NCBI RefSeq assembly: GCF_000309385.1
Contig: NZ_JH976537.1
Location: 4,265,984-4,329,983 of the forward strand
DNA: 64,000 nt
Source: Nodosilinea nodulosa PCC 7104
Lineage (GTDB): Bacteria; Cyanobacteriota; Cyanobacteriia; Phormidesmidales; Phormidesmidaceae
Direction of reading: 5' to 3'
Shown: positions 1 through 8,637 of the stretch, one piece after another
Layout: each line of letters begins with the position of its first letter
Position numbering within the stretch: the stretch's first letter is position 1
The notes under the pieces: model-generated
What the model was told of the DNA's origin: nothing
The model's input: only the letters and a program-made list of their open reading frames with translations
Database searches by the model: none
Program-made: the position numbers and the translations under genes

Positions 1-271
1 GGAACAGGTCGCCGTCCGGTCGAGTGATAAAGGCCACCTTCTGGTCGGCGCTGTAGGTTACCTCGTCCCCCTTCACCCGCCACAGCATCTGGCCCTGATC
101 GTCGGGCTGCTCAAGGGTAACGTCGTGCAGGGTGAGGCCGGGCTGCGGATCGTTGGCCGACTCATCGGCGCCATTGTTGGGGTCGAAGCCTGGGCCAACT
201 ACGCTGTATAGCCCGATCGCCACCATCGCGATCGCAGCCCCGCCAACCGTTAACTGCCGCCATCGTGCCAT
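1..271 (-). CDS. LptC-like protein, 3' end cut by window edge
   Basis: The gene starts with ATG at 271 and runs off the left edge, leaving 90 codons. The N-terminus MARWRQLTVGGAAIAMVAIG is a short basic start followed by one hydrophobic segment, as in a signal anchor. After it come Pro/Asp-rich residues and a strand-rich stretch (LHDVTLEQPDDQGQMLWRVK) typical of LptC/DUF1239, the periplasmic part of the LPS-export bridge. It lies 33 bp downstream of the LabA-like gene on the same strand, so the two are probably cotranscribed. The family call rests on this N-terminal part only. Confidence 0.6.
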   Translation of the reverse strand, partial: MARWRQLTVGGAAIAMVAIGLYSVVGPGFDPNNGADESANDPQPGLTLHDVTLEQPDDQGQMLWRVKGDEVTYSADQKVAFITRPDGDLF

Positions 272-304
272 TGCTGTTATGCCTCTAGTTGCGCCTCTAA
301 GGGC

Positions 305-955
305 CTACTCGCCCACCACCAGGCCGTCTTCGGTCGAGTCTGCGGCGGTTAGATTGGGCAGCGGGCGATAGGTGTAGTTCTGGCTGGCAGAACTGCGGGG
401 CAGCTTTCTGATGTCGTCTTTGACCCCTTCCAGGTCGATGTAGCGGTCGGCCACATTAATTAAGCTGTCGCTGGTCATCGATCGCAGGCTCACCACCTCA
501 ACCCGCGCCCCCCGATAGCTGGCGGCATCGGCGGCATAGGCCAGGTCGCCATCGCCGCTGACCAGCACGGCGGTGTCGTAGTAATTGACCAGAGCGACCA
601 GGTCTACGGCGATCTCCACATCCAGGTTAGCTTTCTTAGAGCCGTCGGGCAGCTGCACCAAATCCTTGGCAATCACCCGGTAGCCGTTGCGCCGCATCCA
701 CAACAGAAAGCCCTGCTGCTTTTCGTTGGTGCGATCTACCCCGGTGTAGAAAAATGACCGAAACAGCCGCGACCCGGCGGTAAGCTTGCACAGCAGCTTG
801 GTGTAGTCAATCTCGATGCCTAGCTGTAGCGCTGCGTAGAACAGGTTAGAGCCGTCGATAAAAATGGCCACCCGACCCCGGTTGTCGAGCACCTGCTCGG
901 GGGTAAATATGGCATCGTCGCTCAAAAGGGAGTGGTTATGGTGAGTGTCTAACAT
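305..955 (-). CDS. LabA-like NYN domain protein
   Basis: This 216-residue protein matches the NYN/DUF88 (LabA) family. The PIN-like acidic residues are visible: D34 in FIDGSNLFY, D112 and D118 in LDVEIAVDL, and D135/D137 in VSGDGDLAY. Family members have a metal-dependent nuclease fold. In Synechococcus elongatus LabA acts in negative feedback of clock-controlled expression; whether this copy does so cannot be read from sequence. The C-terminal ~30 residues are low-complexity. It starts at ATG 955, 69 bp downstream of metG on the same strand, and precedes the LptC-like gene. Confidence 0.85.
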   Translation of the reverse strand: MLDTHHNHSLLSDDAIFTPEQVLDNRGRVAIFIDGSNLFYAALQLGIEIDYTKLLCKLTAGSRLFRSFFYTGVDRTNEKQQGFLLWMRRNGYRVIAKDLVQLPDGSKKANLDVEIAVDLVALVNYYDTAVLVSGDGDLAYAADAASYRGARVEVVSLRSMTSDSLINVADRYIDLEGVKDDIRKLPRSSASQNYTYRPLPNLTAADSTEDGLVVGE

Positions 956-1024
956 AATTTTGATATGGGGTTGCGTAGGGTTTTAAAGGGGTTTGAAACG
1001 AAGGTAGCAAGAGCGCTTGGGGGC

Positions 1025-2632
1025 CTAGGGGCTGGCCTCAGGTTCGGGCAGTTCCAGCCGCTGAAATACGGGCGCGGCCTCCCCGAGGGGCTGGGTGGGG
1101 GGCAGATGGCCCCAGGCGGCGTGGTCGGCGTAGCTGAGCGTCTGCCCCAGGGTCTTGTCGTTAAAATCGACCCCAAAGCCCAGCTGGGCGTAAATCTGAT
1201 TGCTAATGCCGGGAATCACAGGCGCCAGCAGGTAAGCGGCCTGACGCACCGACTCTAGCACGGCGTACAAAACGGCCTCGGTCTCGGCCTGCTTGCCCTG
1301 TTTGTAGAGACTCCAGGGAGCCTGATCGTCCAGGAACTTGTTGCTGGCCTGCACCAGGGCCAGGGTGGCGGTGCAGGCCTGGCTAAAGGCCAGGCGGCTG
1401 TAAGCCTCAGTGACGGTCTCGGGCAGCGCCGCCCCGATCGCCCGCAGGGGATGATCTGCCGCGATCGCCTGGGGATCGATATCGGGCACTCTGCCGTCGC
1501 AGTAGCGAGCCGCCATCTTCAGGGTGCGGTTGAGCAGGTTGCCCAGATCGTTGGCCAAATCGGCGTTGAGCACGTTGATAAAGCGGGTTTCGTTGAAGTC
1601 GCCGTCTTTGCCAAACTCAATTTCGCGCAAAAAATAGTAGCGCACCGCATCGGCGCCGTAGGTTTCGACCAGGGCTACCGGGTCTAAGGTGTTGCCCTGG
1701 CTCTTGCCCATTTTTTGGCCGTCCTTAGTCAAAAAGCCGTGGCCGTACACCCGCCTGGGCAGCGGCAGCTCCGCCGACATCAGCATGGCGGGCCAGTACA
1801 CCGCATGAAAGCGCAGAATATCCTTGCCAATCAGGTGGGTGTGAATGGGCCACCAGTGGGCGATCGCTTTTTCCAGACTGGGGGGATCGTCGGGGTCTTG
1901 CAGGGCGGTGATATAGCCCAAAAGGGCGTCAAACCATACGTAGAGGGTGTGCCCCGGATCGGTGGGCACCGCAAACCCCCAGTCGAGGTTGATGCGTGAG
2001 ATGGAGAAATCTTGCAGCCCCCGATTGACAAAGCTCAGCACCTCGTTGCGGCGAGCCTCGGGCTGAATAAAGTCTGGGTGCTCGGTATAAAACTGCTCTA
2101 GCTGCTCCTGATAGCTGGACAGCTTAAAAAAGTAGTTGGACTCGTCGCGCCACTCGACGGGTTTGTTGGTGTGAATGGGGCAGTGCCGGTTGGGCAGCAG
2201 ATCGCGCTCTTCTTTAAATTCTTCGCAGGAGACGCAGTACCAGCCCTGCTGCTGACCCTTGTAGATATCGCCCCGGTCCCACACGCGCTGAAAAAATTCG
2301 TTGACGATGACGTTGTGGCGAGGGGCAGTGGTGCGAATGAAGCGATCAAAGTCGATATTCAGCAATTTCCACAGGCGCTCAAACCCCGCCGCAAATTCGT
2401 CGCAGTGGGCCTGGGGGGACACACCTCGATCTTCGGCGGTGCGCTGAATTTTTTGGCCGTGCTCATCGGTGCCGGTAATCATCAGCACCGGATGGCCCAT
2501 GAGCCGATAAAACCGGGCCACTACGTCAGCGGCGATGGTGGTATAGGCACTGCCTATGTGGGGTAATCCATTGACGTAGTACAGCGGCGTGGTGATGGCA
2601 AAGGGCGATTTATCAGCGGGGGTAAAAGTCAT
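1025..2632 (-). CDS. metG: Methionyl-tRNA synthetase
   Basis: MetRS charges tRNA-Met with methionine in the cytoplasm. The 535-residue protein has the class I signature HIGS at residues 25-28 and a KMGKS version of the KMSKS loop at 307-311. A single zinc-type knuckle lies at C133/C136 with a CPIH pair at 151-154, so the last ligand is His rather than Cys. The anticodon-binding helical domain fills the C-terminal third. There is no C-terminal Arc1p/EMAP-like tRNA-binding extension, so this is the short form. The ATG at 2632 gives the normal N-terminus (FAITTPLYYVNGLPHIGSAY). Confidence 0.96.
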   Translation of the reverse strand: MTFTPADKSPFAITTPLYYVNGLPHIGSAYTTIAADVVARFYRLMGHPVLMITGTDEHGQKIQRTAEDRGVSPQAHCDEFAAGFERLWKLLNIDFDRFIRTTAPRHNVIVNEFFQRVWDRGDIYKGQQQGWYCVSCEEFKEERDLLPNRHCPIHTNKPVEWRDESNYFFKLSSYQEQLEQFYTEHPDFIQPEARRNEVLSFVNRGLQDFSISRINLDWGFAVPTDPGHTLYVWFDALLGYITALQDPDDPPSLEKAIAHWWPIHTHLIGKDILRFHAVYWPAMLMSAELPLPRRVYGHGFLTKDGQKMGKSQGNTLDPVALVETYGADAVRYYFLREIEFGKDGDFNETRFINVLNADLANDLGNLLNRTLKMAARYCDGRVPDIDPQAIAADHPLRAIGAALPETVTEAYSRLAFSQACTATLALVQASNKFLDDQAPWSLYKQGKQAETEAVLYAVLESVRQAAYLLAPVIPGISNQIYAQLGFGVDFNDKTLGQTLSYADHAAWGHLPPTQPLGEAAPVFQRLELPEPEASP

Positions 2633-3048
2633 ACAGGCAACGGGAACACTCGCCTCTAAGAGGCTAGATCAACAACAACGGTAGCCATCGGAGTCAGCCC
2701 TACTAGACCTAGAATTCAGGGCAAAACTCGCCAAATAACTAGGATAGCAGCGTCAGCAAAAAGCTGTCTTTTAGCTGCTTTATAAACAAGGCAACAGTCT
2801 ATAACTTAGTCTGCTCTGTTAACGTTCCCTGAATAAACCCCAGAAGATTTAAGCATCTGCTGGAGTAAAACAATTGCTATTAATTGGCGATCGCAGAGAT
2901 AGGCGATCGCCTGATTGACCGACAACAATTCTGAAGCAGGTTGATGCTGCGCGAAGCAAAACCCAACACCAGTAACGGTTTTGTTGAGTTGCGCTAGCGC
3001 CAACCCAATCTCCGGCAGCATAAGGATTTCAAGGACTTTGTCAGTCAA
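2633..3048. other. Intergenic region upstream of metG
   Basis: The gap between lepB (ends 3168) and metG (starts 2632) is 535 bp. The lepB-proximal part holds a decayed copy of the dispersed ~105-bp element. The remainder has a small palindrome near 2651-2663 (CGCCTCTAAGAGGC) and AT-rich DNA around 2700-2810 that could carry the metG promoter. A 132-codon open frame on the minus strand spans it, but it overlaps lepB, runs through the repeat and looks like no known family, so it is not called. Confidence 0.5.
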
Positions 3049-3149
3049 CCAGTACTCAAAGGCTGGACTGTGCCCTCTCCCCAACTCCCCAACTCCCCAA
3101 CTCCCCCGCGATCGCCAATAGTCGTCACCCTTGTGCCCCAGTCTGCTAA
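3049..3149 (-). repeat. Dispersed ~105-bp element, copy 1 (decayed)
   Basis: The ends AGTACTCAAAGGCTGGACT and CTTGTGCCCCAGTCTGCTAA match the ends of the copies at 6805, 23705 and 41971. The centre has been replaced by about three units of CTCCCCAA. It lies in the same orientation as the 6805 copy. No flanking direct repeat is visible, which fits an old copy. Confidence 0.7.
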
Positions 3150-3167
3150 GGCGATCGCAGAAATGGA

Positions 3168-3776
3168 TTAATGGTTGAGCAGGCCGACGCGATCGGGCGG
3201 CCAAAACCGCACCACGGCTTTGCCAATGATGTTTTCCTGGGGCACAAATCCCCAGATGTGGCCGTCATAGCTGCTGTTGCGGTTGTCGCCCAGCACCAGG
3301 TAGGAGGCCTCGGGGACGGTCTCTGGCCCCCACTCGTAGTCGGGAGCCGCCTTGATATAGGGCTCGTTTAGCACCTCGCCATTGCGAATGACGTGGCCGT
3401 CGCGGACTTGTACCACATCCCCCGGCAGCCCAATGATGCGCTTAATAAAAGCATCCCGATGCTGGCCGGGAGGGGTGAGGCTGGCGGGCGGCCAAAACAC
3501 AATAATATCCCCATGCTCAGGGGGGTTGAGGTGGTAGCTAATTTTCTCGATCACCAGGCGATCGTTAATTTGCAGGGTGGGTTCCATCGAGCCAGAGGGA
3601 ATGTAGCGCGCCTCTGCGACAAAGTGCCGAATCCCCAGCGCCAGCACCACGCTCAGCCCAATGGTTTGCAACCCTTCGATCCAGGGGTTGGGCTGCGACG
3701 CCCGCCTGGTTTGGGCTGAACCTGGCTCCACAGCGGGCTCGGGCGGCAGCGAAGATTTGTCAGACTGATCGGTCAC
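3168..3776 (-). CDS. lepB: Signal peptidase I
   Basis: Signal peptidase I cleaves signal peptides from exported proteins at the outer face of the cytoplasmic and thylakoid membranes. The 202-residue protein has a Pro/Ser-rich cytosolic tail and one transmembrane helix around residues 36-50. The catalytic Ser63 is in PSGSMEPT and the general-base Lys112 in FIKRIIGLPGD, followed by the family box GDNRNSSYDGHIWG near residue 160. Length and a single membrane anchor are normal for cyanobacterial LepB. It stands alone, upstream of metG on the same strand. Confidence 0.95.
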   Translation of the reverse strand: MTDQSDKSSLPPEPAVEPGSAQTRRASQPNPWIEGLQTIGLSVVLALGIRHFVAEARYIPSGSMEPTLQINDRLVIEKISYHLNPPEHGDIIVFWPPASLTPPGQHRDAFIKRIIGLPGDVVQVRDGHVIRNGEVLNEPYIKAAPDYEWGPETVPEASYLVLGDNRNSSYDGHIWGFVPQENIIGKAVVRFWPPDRVGLLNH

Positions 3777-4005
3777 AGGTATGTCCCCGAAAATTAAAAA
3801 GCAGGCGGCGCTCAGATAGACCCCAGGGCTGACTGGCCCCTCGGCTTAGCCCCTTTTCGCCCCTTTGACTGTCCCAGTGTAGTCGATCCGATTTGCAACC
3901 ACAGGGGCCGATGGACAGTTGGCTACGGCCCTTGCCGCGGGCGGCGCGATCGCTGGCCCAGGCGATTTGCACAGCGCCCTGGCAGCGCGTGAGAGCGAGT
4001 ATTCC

Positions 4006-5022
4006 CTAGAAGCTTGCGGGGGCCAGATCCTCAGACCACAGGCCCTTGGCCTCCAGCCAGGGGCGACTGTAAATGCGCGACTGGTAGCGCGAGCCGCCAT
4101 CGCACAGCACCGTAACAATTTTGTGGCCAGGGCCAAGCTGCTGGGCCAGCTTCACCGCCGCCGCCACGTTGATGCCCACCGAGCCGCCCATAAACAGCCC
4201 GTCCCTGTAGAGCAACTGGTAGAGAATGCGCAGCGCTTCGGGGTCCTCGATTTGAATGGCGTCGTCGACGGGAACGTCTTCCATATTGGCGGTGATGCGG
4301 CTGTTGCCAATGCCCTCGGTAATCGAGTTGCCCGTCATGGTGACTTCGCCGGTTTTGATATAGCTGTAGAGTCCGCTGCCCATGGGATCGGCCACGACGC
4401 AGCGAATTTGAGGGTTCTTCTCTTTTAGGAACATGGCCGTGCCCGCGTAGGTGCCGCCCGTGCCCGTGGCCGCCACCCAGCCGTCCACGGTGCCCTCGGT
4501 CTGCGTCCAGATCTCGGGGCCGGTGGTTTCGTAGTGGGCCAGGCGGTTGGCCAGGTTGTCGAACTGGTTGGCCCAGATGGCGTTGTCGAGCTCGTCGGCG
4601 AGGCGGCCTGACACCTTGACGTAGTTGTTGGGGTCGCGGTACGGCACGGCGGGAACGGTGCGCACCTCGGCCCCCAGGGTGCGCAGCAGGTCAATTTTTT
4701 CCTGGGACTGAGTGTCTGGGATGACGATGAGGCAGCGGTAGCCCTTGGCATTGCAGATGTGGGCCAGGCCAATGCCGGTGTTGCCTGCGGTGCCTTCGAC
4801 CACGGTGCCGCCGGGCTTGAGCAGGCCTTTGGCTTCGGCGTCTTGAATAATATAGAGCGCGGCGCGGTCTTTGACCGACCCGCCGGGGTTGAGAAACTCT
4901 GCCTTGCCCAGAATGTCGCAGCCGGTGGCCTCGCTGACGCTGGGAAGGCGAATTAGGGGCGTGTTCCCCACCGTGGCGACAAAACCGTTTTTGATATCCA
5001 TATGCTTCGTAACGTTTGACAA
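4006..5022 (-). CDS. Cysteine synthase family protein (O-acetylserine sulfhydrylase)
   Basis: This PLP enzyme of the CysK/CysM fold makes cysteine from O-acetylserine and sulfide, or a close variant reaction. The 338-residue protein shows the PLP lysine K51 in NPGGSVKDR, the loop EGTAGNTGIGLA that binds substrate, and a phosphate-binding glycine loop (ATGTGGTYAGTA). It is slightly longer than CysK of enteric bacteria and resembles the second cyanobacterial type whose N-terminus reads DIKNGFVATVGNTPLIRLP. The start may be ATG 5022 or ATG 5001 (MDIKNGF); no strong ribosome site decides. The gene is divergent from the HAD gene at 5207. Confidence 0.9.
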   Translation of the reverse strand: MSNVTKHMDIKNGFVATVGNTPLIRLPSVSEATGCDILGKAEFLNPGGSVKDRAALYIIQDAEAKGLLKPGGTVVEGTAGNTGIGLAHICNAKGYRCLIVIPDTQSQEKIDLLRTLGAEVRTVPAVPYRDPNNYVKVSGRLADELDNAIWANQFDNLANRLAHYETTGPEIWTQTEGTVDGWVAATGTGGTYAGTAMFLKEKNPQIRCVVADPMGSGLYSYIKTGEVTMTGNSITEGIGNSRITANMEDVPVDDAIQIEDPEALRILYQLLYRDGLFMGGSVGINVAAAVKLAQQLGPGHKIVTVLCDGGSRYQSRIYSRPWLEAKGLWSEDLAPASF

Positions 5023-5206
5023 CAGCCCGCGGCGCCGGGACCGACGCTGGCCAACGATCTGGCGCAGGTCGCCTCTTCATCCTACGGTGAAACGGCGGGC
5101 TTCTCGGCTAGAATCGTTGTGCTTTCTCGGTTCTAGCGGGCAATTTCCCCCTGCCGACAGGGCACCGTCGCCGCACCCAAAACCCAACTGCTTACTTCCT
5201 CTGTCC

Positions 5207-5968
5207 ATGAAAACCCTTGAGGCGCTCATTTTTGATGTCGATGGCACCCTGGCCGAAACCGAGCGCGATGGCCACCGGGTTGCGTTTAATCAAGCGTTTG
5301 AAGAGTTTGGCCTGCGCTGGCACTGGCCCGTGGGCCTCTACGGCCAGCTATTGCGGGTGGCGGGTGGCAAAGAGCGCATTCGCCACTACGTGGATCGCTA
5401 CCAGCCGAAATTTGTGCCCGAGGGCGACTTTGATGCGCTGGTGACCGCTCTGCACCAGGCCAAAGCCCGCCATTTTCAGGCTCTGGTGCAGAGCGACGTG
5501 ATTCCTCTGCGGCCTGGGGTGAAGCGGCTGCTGGCGGAAGCCCGTCGTCAGGGGGTGCGGCTGGCGATCGCCACCACCAGCGCCAAAGCCAGCGTAGTCC
5601 CTTTACTGGAGCGACTGCTGGGGCCAGACTCTTTGGGCTGGTTTGAGATAATCGCCGCCGGAGACATGGTGCTCGCCAAAAAGCCCGCCCCCGATATCTA
5701 CAACCTGGTGATTGAGACGATGAATCTCAACCCCGCCACCTGCCTGGTGATTGAAGATAGCCGCCAGGGTTTAGAAGCGGCGATCGCCGCCGGACTTACC
5801 ACCGTAGTCACCGTCAATGATTACACCCGCAGCTATGCGCTGCCCCACGCTAGCCTCGTGATCAGCCATCTGGGCGAACCCAGCCTCCCGTTTGAAGTGC
5901 TTTGGGGCGAGGCCTACAATGCCTACTATTTCTCCCTAGATTTGGCCCAGGCGCTCCTGCCGTCCTGA
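5207..5968 (+). CDS. HAD-superfamily hydrolase, CbbY-like
   Basis: The 253-residue protein is a HAD phosphatase with a cap domain of the CbbY/beta-phosphoglucomutase type. Motif I is FDVDGTLAETE (nucleophile D10, acid D12), the motif II region is AIATTSAKASV, and motif III/IV is KKPAPDIYNL...CLVIEDSRQGLEAA. Members act on sugar phosphates such as xylulose-1,5-bisphosphate in photosynthetic organisms; the substrate here is not determined. The reading frame is open far upstream, but family alignment fixes the start at ATG 5207, where MKTLEALIFDVDGT begins. Confidence 0.9.
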   Translation: MKTLEALIFDVDGTLAETERDGHRVAFNQAFEEFGLRWHWPVGLYGQLLRVAGGKERIRHYVDRYQPKFVPEGDFDALVTALHQAKARHFQALVQSDVIPLRPGVKRLLAEARRQGVRLAIATTSAKASVVPLLERLLGPDSLGWFEIIAAGDMVLAKKPAPDIYNLVIETMNLNPATCLVIEDSRQGLEAAIAAGLTTVVTVNDYTRSYALPHASLVISHLGEPSLPFEVLWGEAYNAYYFSLDLAQALLPS

Positions 5969-6019
5969 ACGCAACATGATTTTTGCAGGCAATGTGTGGT
6001 GTTCTATTGCCTAGTCTAA

Positions 6020-6038
6020 GGGCGTACGCCGTACGCCC
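6020..6038. repeat. Near-palindrome GGGCGTACG/CGTACGCCC
   Basis: A 19-nt near-palindrome between the HAD gene and tenA. It can form a short hairpin and resembles a small dispersed repeat common in cyanobacterial intergenic DNA. No T-run follows, so a terminator role is weak. Confidence 0.5.
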
Positions 6039-6044
6039 CTATAG

Positions 6045-6087
6045 GGTTACCCTCTATCTCCCCATCCCCTCATCTCCCTATCCCCTC
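6045..6087 (+). repeat. C-rich tract directly before the TenA start
   Basis: Units such as TCTCCCCATCCCC and TCATCTCCCTATCCCC run up to the ATG at 6088. Similar pyrimidine-rich tracts sit directly before the starts at 25481, 27448, 43944 and 47130 (the last on the minus strand). They displace any ordinary Shine-Dalgarno sequence. Confidence 0.6.
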
Positions 6088-6714
6088 ATGCCCCTCTCCC
6101 AAACCCTCTGGCACGCCAACCACGACCTCGCCACCGCCTGCCTGAACCACCCCTTTGTGCAAGGTCTCGGCAACGGCAGCCTGCCCGTGGAAAAATTCGC
6201 CTACTACGTCGGCCAGGATGCCTTTTTTCTCGAAGCCTTTGCCCGCGCCTACAGCATTGCCGCCGCCAAAGCGCCGACCTGGGAGGCATTTCAGGTGTTC
6301 CACCAGCTGGCCGATGGGGTGCTGGATGAGCTGAACCTGCACGGCAGCTATGCCCAGGAGTGGGGCGTAGATCTGGCTACCGCAGTCCCCGGTGCCGCCA
6401 CCCGCCGCTATACCGATTTTTTGCTCAGCACCGCCTGGGGGCGATCGCCTGGGGCGACGGCGGTGGCAATGGCCCCCTGCATGCGGCTTTACGCCTTTTT
6501 GGGACAGTCCTTAGCACAACTCAAGCATCCCACTCACCGCTACAGCGCCTGGATTGACACCTACAGCAGCGACCAGTTTGAACCCCTGGCGGCGCAGCTC
6601 GAAGCGCTGGTTGATGCCCAGGCCGCGGACGCCCCCAGCAACCAGGCCGCCTACCGCTACGGCATGGACTGCGAACTGGCGTTTTTTGAAGCCGCCTGGC
6701 AGGTGGCCACCTAG
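6088..6714 (+). CDS. TenA family protein (thiaminase II / aminopyrimidine aminohydrolase)
   Basis: TenA salvages thiamine by hydrolysing aminopyrimidine breakdown products to HMP. The 208-residue all-helical protein keeps the nucleophilic cysteine C131 in AMAPCMRLY, at the place of Cys135 in Bacillus subtilis TenA. The C-terminal acidic motif RYGMDCELAFFEAAW holds the catalytic Glu. It therefore belongs to the Cys-containing type. The upstream part of the open frame is C-rich repeat DNA, so ATG 6088 is chosen. No THI-box riboswitch is visible upstream and no other thiamine gene is adjacent. Confidence 0.88.
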   Translation: MPLSQTLWHANHDLATACLNHPFVQGLGNGSLPVEKFAYYVGQDAFFLEAFARAYSIAAAKAPTWEAFQVFHQLADGVLDELNLHGSYAQEWGVDLATAVPGAATRRYTDFLLSTAWGRSPGATAVAMAPCMRLYAFLGQSLAQLKHPTHRYSAWIDTYSSDQFEPLAAQLEALVDAQAADAPSNQAAYRYGMDCELAFFEAAWQVAT

Positions 6715-6796
6715 CGCGTGCTCGGTCGGGTCTTGTCGAGAGCAACCGGGTTTCTGGGCTGCGGCAGAGGCTACGGGCAAAGCGCAGAGGAAACCC

Positions 6797-6916
6797 GGTT
6801 TCTGGTCTAGTACTCGAAGGCTGAACTATGCCGACTATTCCATCTCGCTTGGCTCCCTAGCTCCCCAGCGATTGACAATAGTCGTCACACTTGTGCCGCA
6901 GCCTACTAGGTTTCTG
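6797..6916 (-). repeat. Dispersed ~105-bp element, copy 2, with 8-bp direct repeats
   Basis: The element body is 6805-6908 (104 bp). Its reverse complement begins TAGTAGGCTGCGGCACAAG and ends GCCTTCGAGTACTAGAC, closely matching the copies at 23705 and 41971. The 8-mer GGTTTCTG occurs directly at both borders (6797-6804 and 6909-6916), as a target-site duplication would. Caution: the same 8-mer also occurs near 6750. The TAG at 6906-6908 (minus strand) is the stop codon of the phosphoribosyltransferase. Confidence 0.75.
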
Positions 6917-7580
6917 TGAACCCTGGAGACACTGCCAGCAGTTGGCGAACCTCTTCGTCAGTGGTCTGAGAAAAGTCTTCGTACCAGTAGCCGATCGCGC
7001 TGAGCCTGACAGGCATCGTTACGCACACCACCTCATCCACCAGTCGGCTCAGCTCATCGCAGATGGGCGGCGCGGCGACGGGGGTTGCCACCACCAGCCG
7101 GGCGGGCCGCTGGGGGGTAATCACGGAAATAGCGGCTCGCATGGTCGCCCCAGTGGCGATGCCATCATCGACCAAAATGACGGTGCGATCGCGGATCTCT
7201 GGCGGTGGCCGATCGCCCCGGTAGGCGCGATCGCGGCGCTGTAGCTCTTGCAGTTCTCGGGCCGCAATGGCATCGATGGTTGAGGCAGAAATGGCTAAAC
7301 CTTCAATCACATCTGGGTTGAGCACCCGCACTCCCCCCGAGGCGATCGCGCCCAGGGCCAGCTCTCTGTGGTCTGGCACTCCCAGCTTGCGCACCAGGCA
7401 CAGGTCGAGGGGGGCATGGAGGGCACGGGCCACCTCGTAGGCGACGGGCACCCCGCCGCGCGGCAGCCCCAGCACCAGCCCATCGGGGCGGTGGGCGTAG
7501 GGCTGAAGCAGGGCCGCCAGCTGTTTTCCGGCGTCGGCCCGGTCTCGAAACGGGGCGGCGTGGTCAGCGGTGTCGAGCAT
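6906..7580 (-). CDS. Phosphoribosyltransferase domain protein
   Basis: The 224-residue protein is a type I phosphoribosyltransferase (PF00156). The PRPP-binding loop VILVDDGIATGATM is at residues 134-147, and GLPRGGVPVAYEVA near residue 38 is the conserved N-terminal loop of stand-alone bacterial members. The substrate base is unknown; many such proteins are annotated only as predicted phosphoribosyltransferases. The last three nucleotides, the TAG stop, belong to the end of the repeat element at 6805-6908, so the original C-terminus may have been different. It is divergent from the HAD gene at 7804. Confidence 0.85.
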   Translation of the reverse strand: MLDTADHAAPFRDRADAGKQLAALLQPYAHRPDGLVLGLPRGGVPVAYEVARALHAPLDLCLVRKLGVPDHRELALGAIASGGVRVLNPDVIEGLAISASTIDAIAARELQELQRRDRAYRGDRPPPEIRDRTVILVDDGIATGATMRAAISVITPQRPARLVVATPVAAPPICDELSRLVDEVVCVTMPVRLSAIGYWYEDFSQTTDEEVRQLLAVSPGFTET

Positions 7581-7803
7581 GGTCTACCTCTTTTTCCGGC
7601 CTGCTGTAGAGAGGGGTGGCTACCGGTGCCACCTCTGGTCTATGCCCACAATGGTCTAACAGATCCGGTCTATCGGCTATCGACGTTGACCCGGGCCGAC
7701 GCATCGCCCACTTCCTGTCTGTCGCCGCCCTGCCCGCTGGCGTTGCACAAGAATGTTCTTTTGCCAGAGATAATAAACGCGGAAACACTTACAGGCTCAC
7801 CCC

Positions 7804-8637
7804 ATGACTGCCGACATTCGCCTACTCGTGCTCGACATCGACGGCACCCTGGCCGGAGCGTCTAACCAGATCAATGCCCCCGTACTGGAGGCGATCGCCC
7901 AGGTGCAGCAGCGGGGGATTGCCGTCGCGATCGCCACCGGGCGCATGTATCAGTCGGCCCTGCGCTTTCACCAGAGCGTTGGCTCAGTGCTGCCGCTGAT
8001 GGCCTACCAGGGAGCCTTCATTAAAGATCCCAAAACCCAAAAACTGCACCGCCACACCCCGCTGCCCCGCAATTTAGCCCTGGAGATTTTGGCCTACCTG
8101 GCCCCCATGGAGGCCAGCAACGACCTGTCGATTCACCTCTATATTGACGACCAGCTGCACGTGCGGGCGATCATCGACGATACCAAAGCCTACGCTGAGC
8201 GATCGGGCATTGAGCCCGTGGCAGCGGGGGACTTGGCCACGCTGCTGACGGGCAACAGCGCGATCGAAACCACCAAACTGCTGACCCTGAGCGAAAACGT
8301 GGATTTGCTCACCGACATTCTGGCTCAGCTGAGCCAGCGCTACCCCACCGACGACCTGTACCTGACGCGATCGGTAGAGCAGTTTGTGGAGGCCACCCAC
8401 CCCAAGGCCAACAAAGGCGAGGCCGTAAAGTACGTAGCCGAAGACCTGCTGGGCCTGACGCCCGACCAGGTAATGACCATCGGCGACAACTACAACGACC
8501 TGGAAATGCTGCGCTACGCGGGGATTGGGGTGGCCATGGGCGATGCCCCCGAGCCGGTCAAGCAGGGGGCTGACTGGGTGGCGCCGGGGGTTGAGGCGGA
8601 TGGGGTGGCGGCGGCGCTGCGGCAGTTTCTGCTGTAG
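7804..8637 (+). CDS. Cof-type HAD-IIB phosphatase
   Basis: The 277-residue protein is a Cof/YbiV-type HAD hydrolase. Motif I is VLDIDGTLAG (D11, D13), motif II lies in VAIATGRMYQSA, and motif IV is MTIGDNYNDLEML followed by GVAMGDAPEPVKQGADWV, the class IIB signature. Members dephosphorylate sugar phosphates or cofactors such as pyridoxal phosphate; the substrate here is unknown. The start ATG 7804 is firm. The 3' 80 bp are antisense to the end of the deacetylase gene. Confidence 0.92.
   Translation: MTADIRLLVLDIDGTLAGASNQINAPVLEAIAQVQQRGIAVAIATGRMYQSALRFHQSVGSVLPLMAYQGAFIKDPKTQKLHRHTPLPRNLALEILAYLAPMEASNDLSIHLYIDDQLHVRAIIDDTKAYAERSGIEPVAAGDLATLLTGNSAIETTKLLTLSENVDLLTDILAQLSQRYPTDDLYLTRSVEQFVEATHPKANKGEAVKYVAEDLLGLTPDQVMTIGDNYNDLEMLRYAGIGVAMGDAPEPVKQGADWVAPGVEADGVAAALRQFLL

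Noticed and set aside
2806-3204. 132-codon open frame on the minus strand
   Set aside because: It overlaps the lepB 3' end, runs through a decayed repeat copy and has no recognisable fold.
5969-6087. TPP riboswitch before tenA
   Set aside because: No conserved CUGAGA thi-box pattern is seen; the region holds a palindrome and a C-rich tract.
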